The notes below the pieces were generated by a model, which had not been told where the DNA came from, searched no databases, and saw only the letters and a list, made by a program, of their open reading frames with translations. A DNA stretch of 64,000 bases. Origin: Glycine soja. Lineage: Eukaryota > Streptophyta > Magnoliopsida > Fabales > Fabaceae. Positions 1 through 10,886 of this stretch are shown in pieces. Both the position numbers and the translations under genes were made by a program. Positions within the stretch are counted from its first letter, which is position 1, and each line of letters starts with the position of its first letter. The DNA lies in contig NC_041020.1 in the NCBI RefSeq assembly GCF_004193775.1, forward strand, positions 11,167,198 through 11,231,197. The letters run 5' to 3'.

Positions 1-240
1 TCGTGTGCTTAGCACAGATCTGGATCGCTTAGTGCGCATAAGTGGATTTTGGCTTAGCGCGCTTGTTTCGCTTAGCAGATGAGCTGAAGCGGTGCGCTTG
101 ATGACCTGGAGCGGTGCGCTTAGTGAACTTGACAGCTCAGCTTCTTCTAGATTCTTCCTCGTGCTTAGCCACTGAAGGTTATGCTTAGCGAATTCTCTTT
201 AAGCCAGCAGCTTGGCTTAGCGAAAGAGTGAAAAGCAACA
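1..240. repeat. GCTTAGCG-motif cluster (retroelement-type spacer)
   Basis: GCTTAGCG, CGCTTAG and GCGGTGCGCTT words recur about ten times in an otherwise low-complexity stretch. I recognise this motif from non-coding parts of soybean gypsy-type elements. The element itself is cut by the window edge, so the family cannot be fixed. No coding potential is seen. Confidence 0.5.
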
Positions 241-1060
241 CTTTGCCAAAGTTGCCTATTTAACCTGAAATTGAGAGAAATTGATTATTAAACGCACAAA
301 ACAAAAGTATAAATTATCTATTACCTATATTTAACAAAAAGTACTTATAGTATTACAAAACAACCATAAATTGGGAAAGTTTGATACAATATACACAGGT
401 TTTATACACAAAAGTTAGTTGTATTCATCGAATATGCTGGAAAATGATTCATATGTACTAATTTTATTTAGATATTGAAGATATGAATGAAGCGCTTCTC
501 TTGAATTAATTAAATCCATTTTATTTGTTTTCATAATTTTGAGTATGTACGACATTACGCTATTTCCGCTATATACCGTTATTTTGTTAAACCCGTCAGA
601 TTTTTGATTAAATATTTTGTACATAACTATTGAACTATTTACTTTTATCTGGAGAAATTAACTGAAGTCCCTATGGAGACAATCTCATTTATAAAATTTG
701 TAACCTGAGACGACATTGATACGCTTGTCAAAAGTCCAATAGTTGCAACAAGTTGAAAGTGTGCAAAACAAAGTTACAAACTTGAAATATATCCGATCAG
801 TTTTGCTCCTCTTCTTTCTTTTCTTCTCTATACGTTTATATTTTGTTGTCTCCTTGGATAATTATGGTGAGTGAACTTTGGCTAAAATTTCCTCCACTGC
901 ATACTACGTCCCTAAAAAACACGCCTATGTCTCACTTTTCAAATGGCCCATAACATATTAAAAATATATTTAACCGCCTCCCTATCCTCTTCATCAAGCC
1001 AGTACTCCACCCAATCTGCAAAGCTACATGTTAAAAACATGAAACAAAATATAAGAACAA
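241..1060. other. AT-rich non-coding stretch
   Basis: No recognisable gene or element end. A 69-codon open frame on the minus strand (624-415) matches no family I know and has no neighbours suggesting a gene, so I do not call it. The stretch ends where the CopB-type LTR begins (TGAAATACC at 1061). Confidence 0.4.
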
Positions 1061-2125
1061 TGAAATACCAAAAATCACACTAGAAGGGGGGGTTGAATAG
1101 TGTGTTAGTAAAAGATAATATATTTTTCACAAATGAAGGTGTTTTATCAAGTAGATTTGAAAAACACAGAACTGACCATGTCATCCTGTAACTGGTAACA
1201 AGTATTAGTGAAAATAGAAAGTTATCGTCTAACAATGAATAAACACAATTTTCACAAAGGTTTTTCAAATAAACACTTGGTAAGCATGGGTGTCTAAGGT
1301 AAGCTTAAAAGAATACTTAAACAAATAGCTTAAGTAAAAATAAACTTTGCTAAGCAAAGAATGAACATTTTAATTGTAGATTGTATCATCCATTGATTTT
1401 AATAGAGTTTCACTTCAAAGATATTTTTGCTCGTTTTCACTTGATATTCTTCATTCTTGAAATCCTGAGCTTGAGTTGCCTTTCATGGACTTTAGTGGAG
1501 GATCTGTTATGAGATCAACGTTGAGTCTTGAAATGACCATTGCTCACAACTAGAAGTGATGCAACATGGCACGCTTTGATTGGAGAGGAAATGAATAATA
1601 GTACAGACAACTGCATGGGGTCTTCTTCCTATGATGAAAGTGACCCTTGAGGAATATTCTACAAATTCTTTCTATTCCCTTCTATTATGTCCTTTCCTTA
1701 AATTCAAATAATAGCAATTCAAATAAAGAGAGTCAAATATGAAATCCAAAAATAACATTGTGTACTTTCCTTTGTATCCAATGTTGTCCTTTTGTAAAAA
1801 TATAACTTATGATTAGAGTCATGACCTTGTTTGGATGCGAATAAAAACAACTCAATTTATAAACACTGGTTTTCACCATAAGTGGATGTGAGTATTTTAA
1901 CAACACATTGGTGATAATATAACTTGATAAAATTGTTTTCCAGTTATGTTTGGATGTATACTCACTAGAGCTGTAGAATAAGATTTAATACCAAGTGTTC
2001 ATTTATGTAGTAGGTTATGTTCACTAAATAATAACTCATTAGTCCATCAATAATATATGTTTTTGTAATCATCAAAATCCAATATAGGGATGGGTCATTC
2101 AATGGTCAGCGGATTGTCCAGACCC
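1061..2125 (-). repeat. 3' LTR of CopB (copy 1 of the CopB-type LTR family)
   Basis: On the plus strand it begins TGAAATACC, followed by the diagnostic ACACTAGAAGG...TTGAATAGTGT block. The same block recurs in minus orientation at 38097 and 54165, and in plus orientation at about 32405-32448. The inner end is joined to the RT sequence at a GTCTGG word without the expected TGTTAG start, so about six terminal bases were lost in an internal deletion. Confidence 0.75.
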
Positions 2126-2456
2126 ACTTAACTCCAGCAACCTCCTTGTCCTTTGGTTGCGCTACTAACTTCCAAATGTCATTCTTTTGGAATTGGTCAA
2201 GCTCTTCTTGCATAGTCTTCACCCATTTCTCGTCTTGCATTGCCTTATCTATGTGTTTGGGTTCCACTTTTGAGATCAATGCATTATGACCTTGTGATTT
2301 GAGTGATGACCTTGTTTGGATGCTTTCACTTGGATTACCTATAATTTGAGCTATTGGATGGTTCTTTCTGACGTTTAATCTAGTAGGTTCCCTTAATTCT
2401 TCTTGAGGGTCATCCATATGTAGCTCTGATAATTCTTTATCAACCACAATGTCATT
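2126..2456 (-). pseudogene. CopB pol fragment: start of reverse transcriptase
   Basis: The minus-strand translation shows a copia pre-RT linker (NPSESIQTRSSLKSQ) followed by the RT start (MQEELDQFQKNDIWKLV...GVKWVWT). The fragment is the direct continuation of the integrase fragment ending at 18612. It breaks off before the catalytic YxDD region and runs into the 3' LTR, so no active RT remains. An open frame extends a little beyond 2456, but that part is CopA LTR. Confidence 0.8.
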
Positions 2457-3751
2457 TGTTAGACATAGAGGGAGAAACATCAAGATTAACCTTTGAAGCT
2501 TCAAGAAGTTTTGTCTTTTTACATGCCCAACTTTTTCATTGGAATTTGTATTGATGGTTACATCTTAGTCTCTATCTAACCATATGTACATCAAGCATCA
2601 TCATGTAGAGGTAGAAAGATTATTTCTAAAGTTAGAAACTTCTTCAATGCATAAAACACTCTATTTTAATTGATTACCAGGTTGTTCGTAATCAATTACA
2701 TAAGTTGCTTGTAGCTTGCAGGGAGATTCTAGTTTCAGTTTAATCAATTATATAGTTCAATAGAGACCCTGTATGATTTTTCATGAGTCTCTACTTTAAT
2801 CGATTACCAAGTGATCATAATCAATTACTTCATTCTTAAAAGTGTTCCCATGAGTGATCAAGAACACTTTAATCGATTACATCAAGAATCTAATCAATTA
2901 CATTGTTCTTGAAAGCTTTCCAGGTGTTGGGAAGAACAATTTACTCAATTAAAAGGATAATATAATTGATTACTTCTTTGAAATAATCGATTACATTGGC
3001 GATTTAATTGATTACACCTTGTGTTCTCACTTTTAAGAGAGAAGAAAAAGTGCTTAGAATACGTTTGTGTGACTCATCTTCTAGACTTCATTTTCTGAAG
3101 CATTCATGGTTAAAGTGAGTTATCAACATCTTGTGAGATCAAGAAGAGATGCATTCAATCAAGCAACGGTTCTTGCATTAGAATGATCAGGTTGTGTCTC
3201 TCCTTCACTCAGTTTTTGTGTGTTTTACATGTTGTTAGCATATGCATGAATTTCTCGAGGAATGCGGAATAGGGTTTTCTAGTTTGGGCTAAGGGTAAGT
3301 GTATCTTAGGCTCTTATTCGCAAAGGACCCTAGGGTTGGGTACCTTAGTCTCTTTTTCTAGGTAGGAACTAAGATTGATTGTGATTGTTTGTAAGAATTT
3401 AAAAAAGCATAGTGAAAATCTAATTCTGATTGAATTATATAACAAGAGTATATTCTCTAGAGATAGATAGTGAACCAGTATAAAAATTGGTGTACTTCTT
3501 CTCTTTATCTTATCTCTCTCTCTCATTGTATTCTTGATCAATTTGTTGAGTTTAAAGAAAACTTATTTTTGAAAAATAACTTTAACAAAAGGATTTTGTG
3601 TAATGATGATTGACTAGATATTAGTTTTTAACAAAAGTTTATGTTACAATCCTTTGAAAACAAAGTTTTTCAAAATGTTATTTTTTATGATTGATTTGAT
3701 TTTGAAACCAATTCACCCCCTCTTGGTTTTTGAGTTGCATAATCTTTTTCA
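2457..3751 (+). repeat. 5' LTR of CopA
   Basis: Starts TGTTAGACATAG and ends ATCTTTTTCA, directly before a primer binding site. It aligns end to end with 14767-15604 plus 18150-18606. It contains a cluster of AATCGATTAC-like palindromes (about 2660-3020), most with the central CG decayed to TG or CA. Open frames within it (for example 3541-3314) are by-products. Confidence 0.88.
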
Positions 3752-3753
3752 AT

Positions 3754-3766
3754 TGGTATCATAGCT
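3754..3766 (+). promoter_or_regulatory. CopA primer binding site (initiator Met-tRNA)
   Basis: TGGTATCATAGC, two bases after the LTR, matches the plant initiator Met-tRNA 3' end (TGGTATCAGAGC) with one G-to-T change. It would prime minus-strand DNA synthesis. Confidence 0.85.
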
Positions 3767-3804
3767 ACATCTTGAAAGTTGCTTAAGATCACAAATTTTC
3801 TAAA

Positions 3805-5131
3805 ATGGGCTCTGAATTAATCACTTTCATAGAGGGTTCCTCTCTCAACCGACCACCATTGTTTGAGGGAGAACATTTTTCGTTTTGACAAAAGAAAATG
3901 CAAATCTTTATTCAATCAATTGATCCCAGTGCATGGAATGCTATTGTTAAAGGAGCATTTATACCAACTAAAGAAGTGAATAGTGAATTGGTGCCTAATG
4001 AATGGGATGAGATGAAAGATGGTGAGAAAAGAAAAGTGCAAGATGATTAAAAAGCTAAAAATATTATAACTTTTGGTTTATATTCTAATGAATGTGTTCA
4101 TACAGAAAGGTGCAAAAGTGCAAAGGAAATACGAAAAATGCTTGAAGTCACTCTTGAAGGCACTATGGATGTAAAAAGAGCAAGAAAGCACACTCTTGTA
4201 TCCGAATGAAGAATGGAGAAACCATTTCAAAACTTCAAACAAGATTCACCCATATTGTGAATCACCTTCTAGGTCATGGAAAAACGTTTAAAGATGATGA
4301 GCTAAACATCAAGATCCTCAACTATCTTACAAGAACTTGGGAACCAAAGATCACAACGATCAAGGAATCCAACGACTTGGCATCAATGTCGATGAAAGCT
4401 CTCTTCGAAAAATTGCTTGCATATGAACATGAGCTAATTCAACAATCTCATGTAGAAGAAACAAAAAAGAAAAGAAAAGGAATTGCACTCAAGGTTAATT
4501 CTTCAAAGGAAGATTGCAAAGAAAGCTCTAGTGATGACAAAGATGAAGAGAATTTAAGCTTGATGGTAAAAAAGTTTGGAAAATTTCTCAAACGATCCAA
4601 AGATAGAAAATTCTCTAAACCTTCAAAGAAGATAAAAAGAAACAACAACACCTTCAGGTGCTTCAAATGCAGGAAGCAAGGTCACATCAAATTTGAATGT
4701 TCTATCTACCTAATAAAACAACTTCCTGAAAAGAAAGGAAAGGAGGATAGAAAACAAAAAAAAAAGACTACATAACTTGGCAAGACAATGCATCCAAATC
4801 CTTCGACTCTTCTAGTGAAGAAGAAGTTGCAAATATGTTCTTAATGGCAAATTCAATGGATGACTCCTCAACCATTGAAGAAACTAAGGTAAATTCTGAA
4901 TTTGAAGAAGTTTTGGAAGTGTTTAATGAAATGCGTGAAAAAGCGCAAAGGCTTGCTATTTCAAACAATAAGCTGAGAAGAAATTTAAAATTGCATATCA
5001 CTAAATTGGCTTCAAGACAAAGTGAGCTAAATAATTTGAGACAAGAAAATGAAAAACTTGTTTCAAGTTATAAAGCCATTGGTAGTGTTTGTGCTTCTAC
5101 TTCTCTTAACATGGATGATTACAAATTTTAG
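3805..5131 (+). pseudogene. CopA gag (UBN2-type) with CCHC zinc knuckle and coiled coil, broken
   Basis: A gag start at ATG 3805 is followed by an in-frame stop near 3886, another near 4048, and a frame change. The longest open piece (4206-4775) has a UBN2-like segment (LTRTWEPKITTI...LLAYEHEL), a lysine-rich stretch and a zinc knuckle, CFKCRKQGHIKFEC, with all four ligands (C-x2-C-x4-H-x4-C) at about 4660-4700. Another piece (4835-5131) is a coiled coil rich in E, K and L (SRQSELNNLRQENEKL), as seen in Sirevirus gag. Gag would form the virus-like particle in the cytoplasm. The breaks make this copy non-functional. Confidence 0.85.
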
Positions 5132-5365
5132 CAAATTGAGTTTGAAAATTTCAAAAAGGATCAATATGAAGAACGTATGAAGTTGCAAACAGATTTAATT
5201 GTCTTACAAATGCTATGTTAGGAGATTTGACATTCCTAGAGGTAAATGTGTTTGGATTGCTAAAGATTTAATTGTAGAAATTAACCCCATTGTACCCAAC
5301 CTTAATTGGGTACCACCTCTCTCCAGTTGATTTTGTCTTATAGGTGTGCCTAAAAGAAAGAAAGT

Positions 5366-5640
5366 GATTATGGTACTTGGATTGTGGTTGCTCTAAGCAC
5401 ATGACAGGTGACAAGTCCAAACTTACTGACTTTGTGTCAAAGGAAGGAGGATATGTCCCTTTTGGAGACAACAATAAGGGAAGAATTATGGGAGAAGGAA
5501 ATATTGGAAATCAGCACAAGACACAAATAAAGAATGTTTTGTATGTTGATGGACTTAAGCACAATCTCTTGAGCATAAGTCAATTATGTGATAAAGGCTT
5601 CAAAATTGAATTCAACAAGAATTGTTGTCTCATTTATTAA
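5366..5640 (+). pseudogene. CopA aspartic protease fragment
   Basis: The copia protease signature appears as DCGCSKHMTGD, followed by the flap and hydrophobic region and VLYVDGLKHNLLSISQLCD. In the family the catalytic triplet is D-S-G or D-T-G; here it is D-C-G, a substitution expected to damage catalysis. A stop ends the frame at 5640, just before the integrase segment. Confidence 0.82.
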
Positions 5641-5691
5641 GCTAAATCTAGTGAGGTTGTTCACATAGGTAAAAGAATAGGTAATATCTAC

Positions 5692-6364
5692 ATGCTTAAT
5701 ATTGAACATGCCTCATTTCATGAACTAAGTTGTTTGGTAAGAAAGATTGATGATTCTTGGAGATGGCATCGTAAGGTTGTACATATAAACATTCATCATC
5801 TCAATCATCTAGTTAAAAAGGACTTAGTAATTGGTATTCCAAAACTCAAGTTTGAGAAAAATATATTGTGTGGAGCATGCCAAAAGGGGAAACAAGTTAA
5901 AAACTCTTCTCAAAGTAAAAATGTTGTTTATACTTTAAAACCACTCGAATTACTTCATATAGAATTATTTAGACCTTCAAGAACTATGAGTTTAGATGGC
6001 AACTACTATGGCTTAGTAATTGTTGATGATTATTCAATGTTCACTTGGACTTTGTTTTTGAAAACCAAAAATGATTCTTTTGATGCTTTTTGCAAACTTG
6101 CCAAAGTTATTCAAAATGAGAAAGGTCTTCATATTGTTTCAAAATGATTCTGTTGAAAATTTTTGTGAAGAAAACAAAATTCACCATAATTATTCTGCCC
6201 CAAGAACACCTCAAAAAAATGGGATTGTGGAGAGGAAAAATAGATCTCTTGAAGTAGGAGTTAGAACTCTTTTAAATGAAACAAAGCTACCAAAGTATTT
6301 TTGGGCTACTGTTGTGAGTATTGTTTGCTATACTCTCAGTAGGCTTCTTATAAGACCTATTTAA
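5692..6364 (+). pseudogene. CopA integrase, frameshifted and catalytically dead
   Basis: The GAG-pre-integrase zinc region (WRWHRKVVHINIHHL...[12 protein letters not shown]) has its H-H-C-C ligands visible. It runs into the integrase core (LLHIELFRPSR...YGLVIVDDYS). The first catalytic aspartate of the DDE triad is replaced by glutamate (HIE where the family has HID). The segment with the second aspartate is missing where the frame shifts near 6144. The third residue survives in NGIVERKNRSL. The enzyme could not join cDNA ends. Confidence 0.85.
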
Positions 6365-6439
6365 AAGAAAATTCCTTATGATCTTTACAAAGGAAAAAAA
6401 ATCAAATATGTCTCATTTAAGATTTTTGATTTAAATGCT

Positions 6440-7165
6440 TTGTTTTAAACAATGGAAAAGAATCTCTTCATAGATTTGATGCAAAAGCCGATGAGGCTAT
6501 TTTTCTTGGTTATTAATTGCAAAGCAAAGTATATAGAGTGTTTAATAGGAGAACTTTATGTGTGGAAGAATTTGTGCATGTTGTGTGTGATGAAACTAAC
6601 TCTATTGTTCAAGAAAATTCTTTGGAAGATGAAGATGCAGGTTTTCAGGATAAGGATACTACACTTGAAGATGAAACCAAAGTTGAAGATTTTGAACAGA
6701 GTAAGGAAATCACTGCTATACCTCATAAAGACCTCCCAAAAGAATGGAGAACTCAAAGAGACCTCTCCTTGTACAACATTATTGGTGACATATAAAAGGG
6801 AGTATCAGCTCACTTTAGACTTAAGATTTTATGCAATAACTTGGATTTTGTTTCTCAGATTAAACCAAGAAACATAAATGAAGCTTTGTGCAAGGAATTT
6901 TCCAGTTCTATGCAGGAAAAATTTGAGATGCCTATGATGGGAGAATTGACTTTTTTCCTATGATTTCAAGTCAATAAAATGAAACATGGAACCTTCCAAT
7001 GTCAAACAAAGTATTGTACAAAATTGATTGAGAAATTCAGCATGGAAAAGTGCAAAGAAGCATCAACACCAATGGCACCATCCACCTATCTTGACTTGGA
7101 TGAAAAAGGTAAATCAGTAGATAAGTCAAGGCATAGAGGTATGAAAGGTTCACTTCTTTACTTAA
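6440..7165 (+). pseudogene. CopA pre-RT linker and RT C-terminal remnant, left of the GyD1 insertion
   Basis: The acidic linker (AYRVFNRRTLCVEEFVHVVCDE-like, in frame from 6517) leads to the RT entry region. The sequence then jumps near 6890 directly to the RT tail (KFEMPMMGELTFFL...QTKYCTKLIEKFSMEKCKEASTPMAPS). The palm with the YxDD motif is therefore deleted. The frame breaks off at CTTAA (7161-7165), where GyD1 is inserted, and resumes at 11830. Confidence 0.82.
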
Positions 7166-7724
7166 TGATGCAATCCTATCCCCCAAGGGCATTGGATAGA
7201 AGACTCTAAGAAGATTGGGCCAGAGATGCTGGAGAAGGCCCTAGGGTTCTCATGAGCCTTAGGGTAAATTTAGGGCCTATGGGCTAATTATGAGCCCACT
7301 TTCCTTTGTAAATATTAGAATAGGTTTTCCTTCTTTTGGGCCTTGTATTTTGGTCATTTTAGTTAAGGGCGCCCTACCCTAGAAGTTAAGGGTACCCTAG
7401 TAGTATAGGGTTTTAATCTTGTATTTCAAGACATTTTGAGTAGTCTTTGTAGTAGGGAATTTTTTTTATTTTCATGTATTTTGACATTGGGTGAGCTTAG
7501 CAATTAGAGAGGTGTGTGTAGTTTCCCCCCTCTAGCTTCCCAAGGCACTCTCTTGGTGGTGAAGCTTCTCCTTCCATGGCTTATTCCCTAGTGGATGGCG
7601 CCTCCTTTCTCCTCTTCTCCTTTATCTTCCACTGCATCTCCATGGCTTAAAATCACCATTGAAGGACCTCATTGAAGCTCAAAGATTCAGCCTCCATAGA
7701 AGCTTCTCAGGTAAGATTCCATCA
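7166..7724 (+). repeat. 5' LTR of GyD1, with a 0.38 kb deletion
   Basis: 559 bp against 943 bp for the 3' LTR. The missing block corresponds to about 11267-11650 of the 3' LTR and lies between CAAGG direct repeats. That block contains the TATAAATA box (11474-11481), so this LTR has lost its likely core promoter. Confidence 0.85.
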
Positions 7725-7726
7725 AG

Positions 7727-7739
7727 TGGTATCAGAGCA
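7727..7739 (+). promoter_or_regulatory. GyD1 primer binding site (initiator Met-tRNA)
   Basis: TGGTATCAGAGCA, two bases after the 5' LTR, is an exact match to the plant initiator Met-tRNA 3' end. Confidence 0.9.
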
Positions 7740-9290
7740 CATGAGCTTCAAGTAGGTGCTCCTTAAACCTCCATTAACCGCCATTCTTGTTTCTTCATTT
7801 TTCTCCATGTATTTCCTCACATGTCTTGTGTTGAATGTTGTTAACATGATTCTTTAGAATTTCCACTAATTGAACTTGTTATAGAAGCTAGATTTGATTT
7901 CCTATGGTTCAAATTTCTTGTTCTTGTTCGTGTTCTTAAACCATGAATTGTGTTGAGTTTAGGTTCCTTTGAGTTTTGTCTTGCTATTTTTTGTGGCTGA
8001 AACTTAAACCATAAAATTCTTACAAAAACATTAGAATAGAAGAAAACCTCAAAAATATAGAGTGACATGTTCACCAATTGTAGTTTTGTCATAGAAGTCA
8101 TGTCTAGTCATGAAACTTGTCACATAAGATTCCTTATGTTGTGTTGAATTTTATTTTTCTTGTTTCTTTGTCTAACTCATTTGTTCATGAGTGTATGAAA
8201 TTTTTTTTAGTCTATTATTTGATTTGAGTCAAATATTGCATGTTAATTACTCCTTAACATGTTCATTCACAATTCTTAGAGAGTCTTTTATTGCGAACCT
8301 TTTCTTGAACTTTTAGGTTTCCTTATGATTGTGTCCATGTGAATTTGAGTTTTGGTGATTGAATTGTTGGCTGAAATTTTGATACTAAGTGAATATTGAA
8401 CTCCTAAAAATATGGTAAACAAGACTAGTGAGTTCAATATACATAGGAAAGTTGAAAGTAGGCCTAAGACAATCAATATACCATGCTTAAAAAAATTCGA
8501 AGTCTGAAATCGCTTGTGCAAGCAGCTTGAACATACGAACTTGTAAAACTTAAAGGGAATTGATCATTGTGAATTTTGAGCTAAAACTTTTACTAAATTT
8601 TCTAGAAATCTGTAAAAATATTATACAAAAATAACCAAGTGATTTGGATAAAATTAAAGTAAGAAAAATCATACAAGTTGGCAGAAAAATCAGTGTCTAG
8701 GAAAAATAAAATAAAAAGTGTTTTTGAATTGCCATATAGGGAATTGGAAAGGAGGATTGGTGCCATCCATTGAAGAATTTTGAGTCAAGAAGAAAGGGGC
8801 CAACCACCTTAAGAGCTATTGGACTAAGAAGCACTCCAAATTGAGTGAATCACCTAAGAGAGAACAACCACCAAAATTGAGGACTTTTTTGTAATTTTGT
8901 AATTGGCAATTTACTTACCTTCATTGCTTTCAAATTTTGTAACAAAAACGCCTCTTTCATTGGAAGTGTGTTAGGAGCCTCCAATAGGTTACCAACTTCC
9001 ATTTCTGTGTAATAATTTTAGGCAATTTTCCCTTAGGATAGTGAGTGTTTTGTTGGTAACCTTAAATGTGGTCATCCAAACACTCTTATGATCCGCCTAG
9101 TTTACATTTCTTGCACTTTAATTTCATGCTTACTTTCATAGCATATTTTCTTTAATAGTCACGCCTAGTTTATCTTGTTATTGCATAATACTTTCTTCTT
9201 GCTTATCACACTTATCTTGAGTTCTTTTGAACCCTAACTTTTACCTTTTGCAAACCCCAAACAAGAAAGAACCACAACTTAAGAACCAAC
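7740..9290 (+). other. GyD1 untranslated leader
   Basis: About 1.55 kb of AT-rich sequence between the primer site and the first gag ATG. Open frames on the minus strand here (8101-7841, 8521-8288) resemble no family. A long non-coding leader is normal for plant gypsy elements. No gene is called. Confidence 0.5.
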
Positions 9291-10258
9291 ATGAGTCATC
9301 ATTCATCTAGTGTTAATGGTGAGGGTACTAGTCACAAGGGCCCTCTATCTAGAATATTAGATGAGTTGAGTTCCCTCGAGTTGTGGAAAGAAAAACTAGA
9401 AAGAAAAAAAAAAGGAAAAGAGAGGGTAGAAATTAGTCAAGATGAGAGGGAACACATAAGGGAAGAAGAGAGAAGGAAAATACTAAGAATTAAGAAAAGA
9501 AAAACATGTCTCCTATAGTAGTCTTGACTCTTGCAAGAGCCTAAGTGAATAACTTTATGACTATTATGAAGGAAGGCATAAGTCACATCCTAGACCTCAC
9601 TCCCATAGGAGAGAAAAGGAAAGAAAACCTCAAGAGGCCAACATTAACGTCCCATACTTCCATGGGAAGGACAATGTAGGGGCTTACTTAGATTGGGAAA
9701 TTAAGGTTGAGCAACTCTTTTCTTGCCATCATACAAGTGAGTAAAGGAAGGCTCCTTTGGCTAGCCTTAGCTTCCAAGGGTAAGCCCTCTATTGGTGGAC
9801 TTCCCTTGTTAGGGAAAGAAAGATTCATGAAGATCCTCTAGTAGAGTATTGGAATGACTTGAAAAGTGCCCTTAGGAAGAGGTACATCCCTTGCTACTAT
9901 AAAAGGGAGCTTATGGACAAGCTCCAAAGGCTTAGACAAGGGAGTATGAGTGTTGAAGAGTATAGGCAACAAATGGAACTACTCCTTTTGAGAGTTGGGC
10001 TTAGGGAGGAAGAAAGAACAAGTATTGCTAGGTTCCTTAGTGGACTTTAATATGGAAGTGAGGGACAAGGTTGAGCTCCTTCCATATAGGGACCTAGATG
10101 ATCTAGTCCAACTTTGCATAAGGGTAGAGCACCAACTTAAAAGGAAGCCTACTTCAAAATCTTATGGCCCTCACTCTTATCCAAAGAAATACCAAGGTCA
10201 AGGCATCTTAGGGGCTGCACCTTCTAAGCCCAAAGATGATAAGAGGGATGAGGAATAA
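9291..10258 (+). pseudogene. GyD1 gag (Retrotrans_gag), broken
   Basis: Starts at ATG 9291 with a basic, glutamate/lysine-rich N-terminus (LSSLELWKEKLERKKKGKE), which stops at about 9518. The gag core resumes around 9650-10150: YLDWEIKVEQLF, WWTSLV, then LKSALRKRYIPCYYKRELMDKL, VEEYRQQMELLLLR and LVQLCIRVEHQL. These are hallmarks of the Retrotrans_gag domain of Ty3/gypsy elements. A frame change near 10040 splits the core over two frames, and in-frame stops occur near 9742 and 9781. No zinc knuckle is seen after it. Confidence 0.82.
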
Positions 10259-10297
10259 AATCTAGAAAAACAAAAGAAAAAGAAGGATAGTAAGGCC

Positions 10298-10852
10298 TTG
10301 TCTTCAAAGGCCAAGGGGAAGGAAAAAGAGGAAAAGGATTCCTCTAAGAATATTGTTAAAAAGGAAAATCATTTTACAACAAAAGGTGATATCCAAAGAG
10401 CACTCCTTCTTAAACAATCCTTCTACCTTCTCCTATCAAGGGAAACCTCCCTTAGCACTACCACACCTCTTGAGCTTGAGGTTATTCCTCAAGTAAAGGA
10501 GTTGTTAGATGAGGGTTTGGTTCGTAAGAGCTTAAATCCTTGTGCTTTGTTGGTGCCCAAAATAGGTATTATGAGGCACCAAATCCCTATGATAGGTGGT
10601 ATGATGAATGTGTTGAGTGGTGCAACCCTCTTTTGTAAAATCACCCATGGATCCAACATCTTCATGATTCACATATGTAGGGACTCATTAGGTAGATTTG
10701 TTCTTATTTTTGGTTTCAATACACACCTAGATACCCAAGAAAGGAATTTTCAGACCTTACCCTACCCTAAGATACCCAACACCACTAATATATATGTTTT
10801 TATTCTTCTTACAGGTATTGATGGAAGAAGCCCAGAGCTCAAGAACCTCTAG
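10298..10852 (+). pseudogene. GyD1 reverse-transcriptase remnant with several internal deletions
   Basis: The frame opens with a lysine-rich linker, then the gypsy RT entry (VKELLDEGLVRKSLNPCALLVPK). It jumps straight to RHQIP, GATLFCKI and RDSLGRFVLIFGFNT, where intact elements carry the substrate loops and the YxDD catalytic motif. The aspartates are missing. It then joins to FQTLPY and to the 3' untranslated tail. The same losses occur in GyD2, so they predate the split of the two copies. Confidence 0.82.
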
Positions 10853-10873
10853 ATTTTAGGTTAAATCCTTTTC

Positions 10874-10886
10874 AAAGGGGAGGGGA
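10874..10886 (+). promoter_or_regulatory. GyD1 polypurine tract
   Basis: AAAGGGGAGGGGA immediately upstream of the 3' LTR (TGATGC at 10887). This is the expected plus-strand primer. Confidence 0.85.

Noticed and set aside
415..624. 69-codon minus-strand frame
   Set aside because: No recognisable motif, no conserved neighbour; frames of this length are expected by chance in AT-rich DNA.
3314..3541. 75-codon frame in the CopA 5' LTR, with similar frames at 36791-36979
   Set aside because: The same LTR sequence produces it in each copy; LTRs do not encode protein here and the frame has no family.
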